Part shown: one piece after another, positions 25,356-34,448 of the stretch
Numbering within the stretch: the stretch's first letter is position 1
Layout: each line of letters begins with the position of its first letter
Origin: Roseivirga pacifica
Lineage (GTDB): Bacteria > Bacteroidota > Bacteroidia > Cytophagales > Cyclobacteriaceae
Direction: 5' to 3'
Assembly: GCF_900111145.1 (NCBI RefSeq)
Contig: NZ_FOIR01000001.1
Location: 1,061,501-1,125,500 of the forward strand
Length of the DNA stretch: 64,000 nucleotides
Program-made: the position numbers and the translations under genes
The notes under the pieces: model-generated
Database searches by the model: none
Seen by the model: the letters and a program-made list of their open reading frames with translations, nothing else
Told to the model about the DNA's origin: nothing

Positions 25356-26336
25356 ATGAAAATAGCAATTATTGGAGGTTCAGGGTTTGTAGGTTCATTC
25401 CTGATCAAGGAATTAGAAGGTGAGCAGATATTAAATATCGACAAAAACCCGAGTCCTTTCTACCAGTCTTTTACCACAATTGGTAACGTTCTTAATAAAA
25501 AAGACATCATTCTGGATGATAGCATTGATACTGTGGTTTTGCTCGCGGCAGAACACAGAGATGATATATCACCAACCTCACTTTACTATGATGTTAATGT
25601 TGGCGGAACCCAAAATGTTCTTGAAGTAATGGACAGTTTGGGTATAAAAAATCTGGTTTTTACCAGTTCTGTTGCTATTTATGGTCTTAATAAGGATAAT
25701 CCAACTGAAGTGCATCCTGAAGACCCTTTCAACCACTATGGCAAGAGTAAATGGCAGGCGGAGCAGGTAATTAAGGAATGGTTTGACTCTGATCCTGAAG
25801 GGAAATCGGTGACCATTGTCAGGCCAACCGTGATCTTCGGTGAAAGAAACAGGGGTAATGTTTATAATTTACTCAAGCAAATTGCATCTAAAAAATTCAT
25901 GCTTATTGGTTCAGGGACTAACAAGAAGTCAATGGCTTATGTTGGAAACGTGGTTGCTTTTATTCATGAGAGAATTTCTCAAAGAGAATTGGGGTTTCAT
26001 ATTTTTAATTATGTGGATAAACCGGACTTCACAATGCTAGAATTGATAGAAGCGATTGAGGATAGAATGAATATAACCTTACCAAAGGGAAGCGTGCCAT
26101 ATTCGCTTGGTATGTTAGGAGGCTATGTTTTTGATTTGATAGCCTTCTTGACTAGGAAGAAGTTCTCTATAAGTTCGGTAAGAGTAAAGAAGTTTTGTGC
26201 AACGACTCAATTTGACGCTGAGAAAGTACATTCAGGCTTTCAAGCCCCATACACGTTAAAGGAAGGCTTGAATAGAACGTTGGAGCATGAGTTTCTACAA
26301 AAAAAGAAAGATGAGGTTCTCTTTTATTCTGAGTAA
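25356..26336 (+). CDS. NAD-dependent sugar epimerase/4-ketoreductase
   Basis: This short-chain dehydrogenase of 326 residues has the Rossmann motif GGSGFVGS, VLLAAEHRDD after the fourth strand, the SSVAIYG segment and YGKSK as the catalytic YxxxK. Its place directly before a WecA-like transferase mirrors WbpV/WbpK next to WbpL, where the reductase makes the UDP-deoxyamino sugar that starts the chain. That role is an inference. ATG 25356 is preferred; the frame also has a TTG at 25341 that would add five residues of no family character. Confidence 0.78.
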   Translation: MKIAIIGGSGFVGSFLIKELEGEQILNIDKNPSPFYQSFTTIGNVLNKKDIILDDSIDTVVLLAAEHRDDISPTSLYYDVNVGGTQNVLEVMDSLGIKNLVFTSSVAIYGLNKDNPTEVHPEDPFNHYGKSKWQAEQVIKEWFDSDPEGKSVTIVRPTVIFGERNRGNVYNLLKQIASKKFMLIGSGTNKKSMAYVGNVVAFIHERISQRELGFHIFNYVDKPDFTMLELIEAIEDRMNITLPKGSVPYSLGMLGGYVFDLIAFLTRKKFSISSVRVKKFCATTQFDAEKVHSGFQAPYTLKEGLNRTLEHEFLQKKKDEVLFYSE

Positions 26337-26361
26337 CTTTGAACTTATAAAATAGAGTCAT

Positions 26362-27486
26362 TTGGAACAAACCCTCCTCATATCAGGCACATCATTCCTC
26401 TTAACATTCTTAGTGTTTCCTGTGTTCATTAAGTTTTTTAAGCGAAGAAATTTCTTAGATGATCCGGGAGGGAGAAAGATTCATACTGCTAGAACTCCAG
26501 CAATGGGAGGGCTTCCAATTTTTATTGGGTTTTGTATCGCTGTGCTTATTTGGGCTCCATTTAACGTTTTGAGAGACGTGAAGTACGTACTCAGTGCAGT
26601 TTCTATAATGTTCGTAATTGGATTTAGAGATGATTTGATAAATCTAAGAGCATATCAAAAACTCCTTGGTCAAATTGCAGCGGCTATGATTATAGTTTCA
26701 GTTTGCGATATAAGGTTTACATCACTCTATGGTTTTATGGGCATAGAAGAAATTCCAATAGCTGTTAGTTATTTGATTTCTTTGTTCACTATTATAGTTA
26801 TTACCAATGCCTATAACTTGATTGACGGAATTGATGGGCTTTCAGGTTCGGTTGGAGTAATTACTACGCTATTCTTTGGCATTTACTTCTTTTTAAATGG
26901 TCAAACAGGCTTTGCCTTAATTACACTTTCACTTTGTGGTGCGCTGTTAGCTTTTCTCAATTATAACTGGGCTCCATCTAAAATTTTTATGGGAGATACG
27001 GGCTCGTTATTTATTGGTTTCTTCCTCTCTATTCTGACAATTAAGTTTATCCATTATAACCACACCCATTTAGGAGGAGAATACATCTTTGATGGCTCTA
27101 TTGGAACTGCTGTAGCTGTTCTAATTCTTCCTTTAGCGGATACGTTTAGAGTGTTTGTAAAACGTGTAATGCGTGGCAAATCACCAATGCATCCCGATAG
27201 AACCCATGTGCATCATATTCTTTTAAGGTTGGGCTGTAATCATGCACAGGCTACCGGAATTTTGGTTACTGTGAATGTAATATTTGTTATGCTGGCTTTA
27301 GTTCTCAAGGATTTTGGTGACATAGTTGTTATTCCTGCTGTATTGATTACTGTTGTGGCATTAGGAGCCATTCTAGATCTTATTTTCAGAGCAGCTATTG
27401 AAAAGCGCAAAGAGGAATTGCGTGAAAGAAACCGTGCTTCTCGAGATGAGGGTAAGGTTGTTTCCATTTCTAAGAATGCTGGTTAG
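26362..27486 (+). CDS. wecA: WecA/WbpL-like undecaprenyl-phosphate sugar-1-phosphate transferase
   Basis: This 374-residue polytopic enzyme of the MraY/WecA family has FRDDLINLRAYQK (the DD pair), NAYNLIDGIDGLSG, FMGDTGSLFIGF and the basic HPDRTHVHHILLR loop, all in order. It transfers a sugar-1-phosphate from a UDP-sugar to undecaprenyl phosphate, starting repeat-unit assembly. It is the natural initiator for locus 1. The start is TTG at 26362; no ATG is available before the first membrane helix. A charged tail (EERKE-like, about 350-374) ends the protein. A pyrimidine-rich 71-base gap separates it from locus 2. Confidence 0.88.
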   Translation: MEQTLLISGTSFLLTFLVFPVFIKFFKRRNFLDDPGGRKIHTARTPAMGGLPIFIGFCIAVLIWAPFNVLRDVKYVLSAVSIMFVIGFRDDLINLRAYQKLLGQIAAAMIIVSVCDIRFTSLYGFMGIEEIPIAVSYLISLFTIIVITNAYNLIDGIDGLSGSVGVITTLFFGIYFFLNGQTGFALITLSLCGALLAFLNYNWAPSKIFMGDTGSLFIGFFLSILTIKFIHYNHTHLGGEYIFDGSIGTAVAVLILPLADTFRVFVKRVMRGKSPMHPDRTHVHHILLRLGCNHAQATGILVTVNVIFVMLALVLKDFGDIVVIPAVLITVVALGAILDLIFRAAIEKRKEELRERNRASRDEGKVVSISKNAG

Positions 27487-27557
27487 GCATTTCTCTCTCC
27501 TCACTTCCTGTCTTTTTAGTTAATTCTCTTATCTTGCGTTGAAGTTTTAAAGCAAGA

Positions 27558-30122
27558 ATGAGAGCATTTCGTACTACTCGCTTACCCTTATTTTTAATTG
27601 GTTTTTTTGTTGTGGTTTTTGGGCTGAAGGCTCAAACTTTGCCCGACTTTACTTCGGTTAATATTTCCGAGCTTTCAGATCAGCAAATAGAACTGATGAT
27701 GAAGCAGGCGCAAGCTATGGGTTACTCATCACAGGATATCATCTCTTTGGCACAGGTTCAAGGCGTGTCGCAGTCAGACTTATCATTGTTAAGCGAACGC
27801 TTTAACGCGATCAGCTCCGCTCGAGTTAGCCAAGGAGAAGGCGCTCCAATTACAGAGGCTAGGTTAAGAGGGCCATACATTGACTCCTTAGAAAGCGTAA
27901 ATAAGAAAAGCACGGATATTTATGGCTTAGATGTTTTTAGAAAGGGCTCCTTCCTTTCTTTTCAAACTACCCAAAATATTGCTACACCCATTGATTATAA
28001 ACTTGGTGCCGGAGATGAGGTTTTCATTGATATTTATGGTGCTTCTGAGAATTACTATCGATCCATAATCACTCCAGATGGAACCGTAGTTTTGGAAAAT
28101 ATAGGGCCAATCTCATTGAGCGGGCTGACCATTGAACAAGCTGAGGCAAGAATTAAACAGAGGTTCTCAAAGATTTATGAAGGGCTAAGGGGTGAAAGCT
28201 CAAATACAAACTTGACCGTTTCTTTAGGCAAGGTTCGGAGCGTAAATATAAATGTAGTCGGTCTGGTTGAAATTCCTGGAACGTATAATTTGAGCGCATT
28301 AAATACTGTATTTAATGCTTTGTATGCTGCAGGTGGCGTAACCGAAGATGGTACACTTAGAGAAATCAAGCATTTCAGAAAAGGCAAACTCATCTCTACA
28401 GTTGATATTTATGAATTTCTATCAAACGGATATTCTGAAGGAGACAATAGACTAGAAAGCGGAGATGTAATCCTGATTCAGCCCTATACAAACAGGGTTA
28501 CGCTTAATGGTGCTGCTAAAATTAGCGGAAGATTTGAGTTGAAAGCGGATGAGACGGTCTCTGATTTATTGGCTTACGCGGGAGGATTTTCAGAAAATGC
28601 CTTTACTGAAACTATCAAGCTATCGAGAATTTTAGATGGCGAAAAGCGTGTTGCGGATGTGTCCAAAGATCAGTTTGAAATATTCGAAATCAAACCCGGA
28701 GATGTGTATACCATCTCAGAGGTGCTTAACCGCTTTGCCAATAGGGTTGTTGTTCAAGGGGCTGTTTTTAGGCCGGGTAACTACGCTGTTACCCAAGGGA
28801 TGACAATGAAGGAACTGATTACTAAAACGGAAGGCTTAAGGCCTGATGCGTTTTTGGATAGGGCCATCATTAAACGAACAAAGCCCGACTTAACCACCGA
28901 AACAATTTCTTTCAACCTTTCAGATATTATAAATGGAGAAGGCCAAGTGCTGCTTCGGAAAGAAGATGTAATCACCATCTTCTCAAAAAATGAAATAAAG
29001 GAAGAGGCTTATATTGAGGTTTTAGGGGAAACCAACGATCCTCAACTTATAGAATACTCAGAAGGGACTACACTCCATGATGCTATTTTACTTGCCGGGG
29101 GACTTACTTCTTATGCTTTTGGCGGTACGGTGGAAGTGTCGAGAAGAGTACTTACAGACAATGTGGATGGCTTTAACCTATCGGAAACGCAGGTGTTTTC
29201 GGTCGATTTAAATAATGGTTTGGTTGAGGGAGGAGATTTTGAGCTACTTCCATTCGACCAAATAATTGTTAGAAGAAACCCTCATGTTAACAGACAGCAA
29301 CTAGTTGCTGTAGAGGGGCAGGTTAATTCTCCTGGCCAGTTTGCCATTGCCAACCAAGGAGAGCGAATATCTGATTTATTGAAAAGGGCTGGAGGTATTA
29401 ATCAGTTTGCGTTTATCGAAGGGGCAACGCTCATACGAAAAACGGAGTTCTATGACGAACCAACCGATATAGAGCAACAAATTGAAGCTTTGGTTAAGTT
29501 GCAGCAAAAGTTCAATCAGACCCCCGAATTGTTAACCGAATCAGAGTTAGCCCTGTTACAACGAATCGAATCGGATATTCAAACGTTAGAAGAGCGTAAT
29601 GCGAATAACCAAAGCCTTTCTGATTATGCTAAAAAGGAGCGAATAAGAGAGGTTATTGAAAGAAATGGCCTTTCGAATATTAAGCTTAAACAAGCCGAAG
29701 CAATTGGTATAGATTTACAGAAGATACTTAATTCACCGGGTTCGGCTTCCGATTTACTCATTGAAGAAGGAGATGTACTGATTATCCCTAAGAAAACGGA
29801 AACTGTTCGGTCGAGAGGAAAGCTCCTTTACCCAACTACCAGTAGATTTATTGAGGGTAAGTCGCTTAAGTACTACATCAATAATGCCGGTGGCTTTGAT
29901 TACCGTGCAAAAAAGAAAGGAACTTATGTGGTTTATGCAAATGGCGATGTAGCAAGAACTAAGAGTTTCCTCTTCATGAAGTTCTATCCTAAAGCTGCAC
30001 CTGGTGCTGAGATTATTGTTCCAAGTAAGCCGCTTAGGGTTCCGGTAAGGGTTCAGGATGTGCTGGCGGTAACCAGTGGCCTAGCAACTTTGGTTTTGGT
30101 TATTACACAAATCAATAACTAA
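27558..30122 (+). CDS. Large SLBB-domain polysaccharide export protein (locus 2)
   Basis: This 854-residue paralogue of the exporter at 4278 has a signal peptide at about 1-26 (ending GLKAQ) without a lipobox, and a helical region (SELSDQQIELMMKQAQ). The export domain starts near residue 147 (YKLGAGDEVFIDIYGA). Several SLBB repeats, an internal coiled coil (about 635-700) and a C-terminal hydrophobic segment (LAVTSGLATLVLVIT) follow. The two exporters share order and ends but differ throughout, so they are old duplicates or came from different loci. The gene is followed by the second Wzz after one base. Confidence 0.88.
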   Translation: MRAFRTTRLPLFLIGFFVVVFGLKAQTLPDFTSVNISELSDQQIELMMKQAQAMGYSSQDIISLAQVQGVSQSDLSLLSERFNAISSARVSQGEGAPITEARLRGPYIDSLESVNKKSTDIYGLDVFRKGSFLSFQTTQNIATPIDYKLGAGDEVFIDIYGASENYYRSIITPDGTVVLENIGPISLSGLTIEQAEARIKQRFSKIYEGLRGESSNTNLTVSLGKVRSVNINVVGLVEIPGTYNLSALNTVFNALYAAGGVTEDGTLREIKHFRKGKLISTVDIYEFLSNGYSEGDNRLESGDVILIQPYTNRVTLNGAAKISGRFELKADETVSDLLAYAGGFSENAFTETIKLSRILDGEKRVADVSKDQFEIFEIKPGDVYTISEVLNRFANRVVVQGAVFRPGNYAVTQGMTMKELITKTEGLRPDAFLDRAIIKRTKPDLTTETISFNLSDIINGEGQVLLRKEDVITIFSKNEIKEEAYIEVLGETNDPQLIEYSEGTTLHDAILLAGGLTSYAFGGTVEVSRRVLTDNVDGFNLSETQVFSVDLNNGLVEGGDFELLPFDQIIVRRNPHVNRQQLVAVEGQVNSPGQFAIANQGERISDLLKRAGGINQFAFIEGATLIRKTEFYDEPTDIEQQIEALVKLQQKFNQTPELLTESELALLQRIESDIQTLEERNANNQSLSDYAKKERIREVIERNGLSNIKLKQAEAIGIDLQKILNSPGSASDLLIEEGDVLIIPKKTETVRSRGKLLYPTTSRFIEGKSLKYYINNAGGFDYRAKKKGTYVVYANGDVARTKSFLFMKFYPKAAPGAEIIVPSKPLRVPVRVQDVLAVTSGLATLVLVITQINN

Positions 30123-30123
30123 A

Positions 30124-31197
30124 ATGTCTACAAAGTCAGATCAAATAACACTTCAAGAACTTATCAGTCGACTTAAAGACTACCTCCTTTTTTTATGGAG
30201 TAAGAAGTTATGGTTCTTAGTTTTTGCAGCGGCATTTGCAGTCGTATTGGTTGCTTATAATGGCCTTAAAACTAAAAAATATACGGCCACAACTAGTTTT
30301 GTTTTGGAGAATGGAGGCGCTGGTTTGGGAGATCTGTCTTCTTTGGCGTCTTTGGCGGGAGTAAATTTGGGAGGAGCGCTTTCCGAATCAAATGACCTAT
30401 TCCAGATTGATAATATCCAAGAGTTGTATCGTTCACATAGAATGATTTCAGAAACCATGCTAACCGAAGCGCCTTTTAGAAAAGGAGGCGACCTACTGGT
30501 GAACAAGTTCATTGAACAAAATGAATTGAGAGAAGAGTGGGAAGGTGAACAAGGGTTGGAAAACATAAGCTTTAGTATACCCCGTGAGCAATTTACTATT
30601 CAGCATGATAGCTTATTGTTAGAGTTTACGGATATGATCAGAGAAGACTATTTGGCTGTTTCCAAACCAAATAGAAAACTGAGTATACTGAATGTAAATG
30701 TTACTGATGAGTACCAAGAGTTTGCCAAACGATTTAATGATGCTTTAGTGCAGAATGTGAATTCGTTTTACACAAAAACTCGAACCAAAAAATCTGGCGA
30801 GAACTTAGCTATTTTACAAAAACAGGCGGACAGTGTAAAACTTGTGTTGGAAGCAGCTATGTTGAGACTTGCTCAAGTGCAAGAGTCGGCACCCAACCGA
30901 AACCCACTTTACAAAACACCATTGGTAGAAGAGCAAAAGCTTATGGTTGATATTGCTGCTAGTTCTGCAATGTATGAGACTGTGGTGAAGAATTTAGAGA
31001 TTGCAAAAGTGTCGCACCGTAGCAAAATGCCACTAATTCAGATCATTGATTATCCAATTCTGCCTCTAAAGGATAATCAGTGGAAACTTGCCAAAACTAT
31101 TGTGGTCGGTGGTCTTGTTGGAGGATTTTTGGCCTTGATTTACTTTACGGGAGTGAGAATGTTACGAGTTGCTTTAAAGGAAGAAGAGCACCAATAA
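30124..31197 (+). CDS. Wzz-family chain-length determinant (locus 2)
   Basis: This 357-residue inner-membrane protein has a membrane segment at about 29-48, a periplasmic domain with a coiled coil around 225-265, and a second membrane segment at about 322-345 preceded by IDYPILPLKDNQWK. It has no kinase domain. It is the partner of the exporter one base upstream and probably controls the length of the locus 2 polymer. The same exporter-Wzz order in locus 1 supports a functional pair. Confidence 0.85.
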   Translation: MSTKSDQITLQELISRLKDYLLFLWSKKLWFLVFAAAFAVVLVAYNGLKTKKYTATTSFVLENGGAGLGDLSSLASLAGVNLGGALSESNDLFQIDNIQELYRSHRMISETMLTEAPFRKGGDLLVNKFIEQNELREEWEGEQGLENISFSIPREQFTIQHDSLLLEFTDMIREDYLAVSKPNRKLSILNVNVTDEYQEFAKRFNDALVQNVNSFYTKTRTKKSGENLAILQKQADSVKLVLEAAMLRLAQVQESAPNRNPLYKTPLVEEQKLMVDIAASSAMYETVVKNLEIAKVSHRSKMPLIQIIDYPILPLKDNQWKLAKTIVVGGLVGGFLALIYFTGVRMLRVALKEEEHQ

Positions 31198-31206
31198 ATA
31201 TGTGCT

Positions 31207-32124
31207 ATGATTGGCACTGAGCAATTAATATTACCCGATATTTTTTTGGCAGGAACTCCAAAGTCGGGAACTACGTTTTTATTCGATTTATTGGCTCAAC
31301 ATGCTGGTATTAACGCGTCAAACCCCAAGGAGCCTTTCTACTATGTAGATGATGCCTGCCCGTATAATCAAAAGTCTTCGCTCACTGCTAAAAACGCTTA
31401 TATAGATTTTTATGAGGTTGATGGTTCACAGCTGTTACTTGATGGTACATCTCAGACTATTTATCAGAATGATATTCTAAAAATAGTAGAGAGCGCTAGT
31501 GTAAAGCCTAAGGCGATTGTGGTGTTGCGAGATCCGGCAAAGAGAATATTATCTTCATATGGTTACACTAAGCATAATATTGGCGCAGTAAAACCAACAA
31601 TGCAATTTGAAGACTATGTTGGCTACTTGATTAATGAAGACTACCACTCAATACGCAAACACTGCCGTGATGAAAAGGCGTTTTATTCACTTTCTAATGA
31701 GCTTGATTTTTCGAATTATGCCAAATATTTAAAGAGGTGGAAAGATTCGATTTCCGAAGAAAACCTTAAGGTTATACTCTTTGAAGACCTCATGTCTAAT
31801 ACACAGCATGTTTTAAAAGAGGTTCTTGGTTTTTTGGGACTTAACTCCATTGGCTTTGAGCCCGAGAGTGAGTCGAAGAATGAAACGGTTGCGGTAAAAA
31901 ATGGCCAACTGCATTACATACTCTATAAGCTGTTTGGTGCCGTTGGATATAGATTGCCTTTTAAAGCCCAAGTCAAAAAAGTATATGCTAAACTTCAATT
32001 TGGTGAAAAAGAAAATAGCGATAATGAAGCAGCCTTGGAGCTTTTAAGAATACATTTTAAACCAATGAAGGCAGAGTTAGGTGAGTCTTTTAATCTTGAT
32101 CTAGATAGGTGGTGGAAAGACTAG
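31207..32124 (+). CDS. PAPS-dependent sulfotransferase
   Basis: This 305-residue sulfotransferase has the 5'-phosphosulfate-binding loop AGTPKSGTTFLF (about 15-26) and the 3'-phosphate motif VVLRDPAKRILSSYGY (about 105-120), with R108 and S116/S117 as the expected ligands. LFEDL, typical of heparan-type sulfotransferases, follows. It should transfer sulfate from PAPS to a hydroxyl or amine of the polysaccharide or its precursor. No PAPS synthesis genes are in the window, so they must be elsewhere. It overlaps the following glycosyltransferase by 16 bases. Confidence 0.85.
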   Translation: MIGTEQLILPDIFLAGTPKSGTTFLFDLLAQHAGINASNPKEPFYYVDDACPYNQKSSLTAKNAYIDFYEVDGSQLLLDGTSQTIYQNDILKIVESASVKPKAIVVLRDPAKRILSSYGYTKHNIGAVKPTMQFEDYVGYLINEDYHSIRKHCRDEKAFYSLSNELDFSNYAKYLKRWKDSISEENLKVILFEDLMSNTQHVLKEVLGFLGLNSIGFEPESESKNETVAVKNGQLHYILYKLFGAVGYRLPFKAQVKKVYAKLQFGEKENSDNEAALELLRIHFKPMKAELGESFNLDLDRWWKD

Positions 32125-33023
32125 TTCAAACACCATTAGTAGCCATAATACTAGTAAACTGGAATGGCTTAGCATACACGCTCGATTGTATTGAATCGCT
32201 AAGGGCTGTCTCCTATAGAAGTCTAAAGATTATAGTGGTTGATAATGGGAGTGAGCCGTCACAAGTTAATCCACTCAAAGGAATTGATACAATTCATCTT
32301 ATCGAAAACGGGGAAAACCTTGGTTTTACTGGGGGCAACAATGTAGGCATTCAATATGCGATTGACCAAGGGTTTGACCTTATAATGCTACTGAACAATG
32401 ATACCTTGGTGGAGCCAAATTTTTTGGATCCTCTGGTTGCTGAAATTCAAGAGAATGAAACTGGAGCGGTGCAGCCAAAAATACTTCAGGTGGATTCTAA
32501 GCATATTTGGAGTTTGGGTGGGAAGTTTAACACAACATTTGGCAAGGCTAAGACTATTGGGGCTGGTAAAGAAGACCTTTTAGTGCAGAGCGCTAAAGCT
32601 TACAATGTTGATTGGCTTACGGGCTGTTGTTTATTCGTAAAGACTAGTGTTTTTAAAGAAATAGGTCTGTTGGACGATAAATATTTTGTTTTATGCGAGG
32701 ATGTAGATTGGTCTTTAAGAGCCAAAGAAGCTGGGTACGCTCTTAAGGTTGTGCCAAGTGCAGTTATTTATCATCATGAAAGTGCTTCGGACAAAAGCAA
32801 AGTCAGAACGACTGAAGGGTATCGATCACCATTTCGTCAATATTTGAATGTGAGAAACCACCTGTATTTGGTAAGAAAATTCGTTCCTTGGTATTTTAAA
32901 CCACTTGGATTTGGTTATTACGCAATTCGGTCAGCAATTTTTGCATGCTATTATTTGCTTAGGAATAGGCCAAATAAATTAAGAATGACGCTCAAAGGAT
33001 TTCGTGATGGTATTAAAGGATAG
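32109..33023 (+). CDS. Family 2 glycosyltransferase, rhamnosyltransferase-like
   Basis: This 304-residue GT2 enzyme has VAIILVNWNGLAYTLDC, IIVVDNGSEPS, ENLGFTGGNNVGI, LLNNDTL and CEDVDWSLRAKEAGY. These are typical of the branch that includes rhamnosyltransferases (WbbL type), though the donor is not determined by sequence. A C-terminal amphipathic region may bind the membrane. The GTG start at 32109 overlaps the sulfotransferase by 16 bases, so translation is probably coupled; a second GTG at 32112 is an equally possible start. Confidence 0.83.
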   Translation: MVERLVQTPLVAIILVNWNGLAYTLDCIESLRAVSYRSLKIIVVDNGSEPSQVNPLKGIDTIHLIENGENLGFTGGNNVGIQYAIDQGFDLIMLLNNDTLVEPNFLDPLVAEIQENETGAVQPKILQVDSKHIWSLGGKFNTTFGKAKTIGAGKEDLLVQSAKAYNVDWLTGCCLFVKTSVFKEIGLLDDKYFVLCEDVDWSLRAKEAGYALKVVPSAVIYHHESASDKSKVRTTEGYRSPFRQYLNVRNHLYLVRKFVPWYFKPLGFGYYAIRSAIFACYYLLRNRPNKLRMTLKGFRDGIKG

Positions 33024-33031
33024 GTTATAAG

Positions 33032-34447
33032 TTGATTTCACTAATTACACTTTTATTACTTGGTGGCCCACTTGCGTTTTTGGGTTATCACTGCTTCAAA
33101 AAGATTGTTTTTGAAGGAGAAGTGTTTTATGTGGTTTACTTTCTGGTAGCATTCCTTTCTTTTAATGCAACGCTACAAATTGTTGTATTTGATGTTACCG
33201 GGAGTGTAGAAATTGCCGGAGCAATTAGTTACTTAAAGGAGCTTTTCCTGCTTATTGCTATCTGTTCATGGTTGTTCTATCAGCGAAATATTTTTACTTA
33301 TGAGTTTCGCTTATATCGATACGATTATGTCGCATTATTCTTTCTGGCGATTGTTTTAGCATTCTATATTCTGCCTATTGGGGAGGCATCTTTCGCCAAT
33401 AAGACCATTTATCTGAAAAACCTCTTAGTGCTTGCACTGATGTATTTTTTGGGTAGAAACGCCCAGATTAATGAGAACCATGTGGTGAAGCTGGCGCATT
33501 TAATATTAATGATTATTGTAGTTGCTTTTCCGGTAGCATTGTTAGAAAAACTGCTTTACACACATTTTCAGTCGGTAATAGGTTATACTGATTATGTGAT
33601 TGCAAAAGGAGGTGAGCCAACAGGAAGGTTTGGTCTTCAATATACTTTTCAGGCCAGTAGTGGAGCCAAACGGTTTGCTTCTATTTTTGCTAGTCCGTTA
33701 GAAATGGCAACTGTGGCGATTCTAGCCATAAGTGCCGCCTTTATCCTCTATAGAACTAACATGAGGTTGAGGCTGCTGTATGTTTTTGCGGGCATAATGG
33801 CTTTTTGCTGCCTGTTTTTCTCGTTTTCTAGAGCACCAATTGCCGCTTTCTTCTTAATGCTAGTTTACATTGGTTATTTGTACGGTTATTGGAGGTATAT
33901 TTTAGGAGCATGCGTTTTGATGTTCTTCTTCATTCTTATTCCTTTTTTCTTTGGAAGCCAAGATTTGAGGTTCTTTATAATTGATACAATTACTTTTGCG
34001 GACCCCTCAAGCATGGGGCACGTGCTGGACTGGGTAATTGGCATCGAAAGTATGGTCACGAATCCCGAAGGAATAGGGATGGCTACTAGCGGAAATGCAG
34101 GTGGGGTAGATGAGGCCTTACAAGTTGGTGGGGAGAATCAGTTTATCGTTTTTGGAGTACAGTTCGGAGTATTGGGTATGTTGCTCTATTTGTGGTTGAC
34201 TGTTAAGTCAATTACATTATCAAAAAAGGTATTTAAATCATCAACAGGTAAAGATCAGGTTGTGCCGTTTATAACCACCACATTTAAAGTAGCATTCTTG
34301 CTTTCGTTAATGACGGCAAATGCAGAAATCTACAATGCGGTGGCCTACCTTTCTTGGTGGATGGTGGGTTATAGCATTCAACGCTTGTCGGTGCTTAATC
34401 ACAAGAGCACGGAGTCACAGCAAGGTTTGTTAACTCAGCAGGTTTGA
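33032..34447 (+). CDS. Wzy/O-antigen ligase-like polymerase (locus 2)
   Basis: This 471-residue membrane protein has about eleven hydrophobic segments and a periplasmic loop around 190-220 (ARGY-like FQASSGAKRFASIF). A second loop near 330-375 ends in ENQFIVFGVQFGVLG, which resembles the O-antigen ligase/polymerase fold. The start is TTG at 33032. By context it polymerises or ligates the locus 2 repeat unit. It is not closely similar to the polymerase at 17717. Its stop lies one base from the convergent gmd stop, with no obvious terminator between. Confidence 0.75.
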   Translation: MISLITLLLLGGPLAFLGYHCFKKIVFEGEVFYVVYFLVAFLSFNATLQIVVFDVTGSVEIAGAISYLKELFLLIAICSWLFYQRNIFTYEFRLYRYDYVALFFLAIVLAFYILPIGEASFANKTIYLKNLLVLALMYFLGRNAQINENHVVKLAHLILMIIVVAFPVALLEKLLYTHFQSVIGYTDYVIAKGGEPTGRFGLQYTFQASSGAKRFASIFASPLEMATVAILAISAAFILYRTNMRLRLLYVFAGIMAFCCLFFSFSRAPIAAFFLMLVYIGYLYGYWRYILGACVLMFFFILIPFFFGSQDLRFFIIDTITFADPSSMGHVLDWVIGIESMVTNPEGIGMATSGNAGGVDEALQVGGENQFIVFGVQFGVLGMLLYLWLTVKSITLSKKVFKSSTGKDQVVPFITTTFKVAFLLSLMTANAEIYNAVAYLSWWMVGYSIQRLSVLNHKSTESQQGLLTQQV

Positions 34448-34448
34448 A

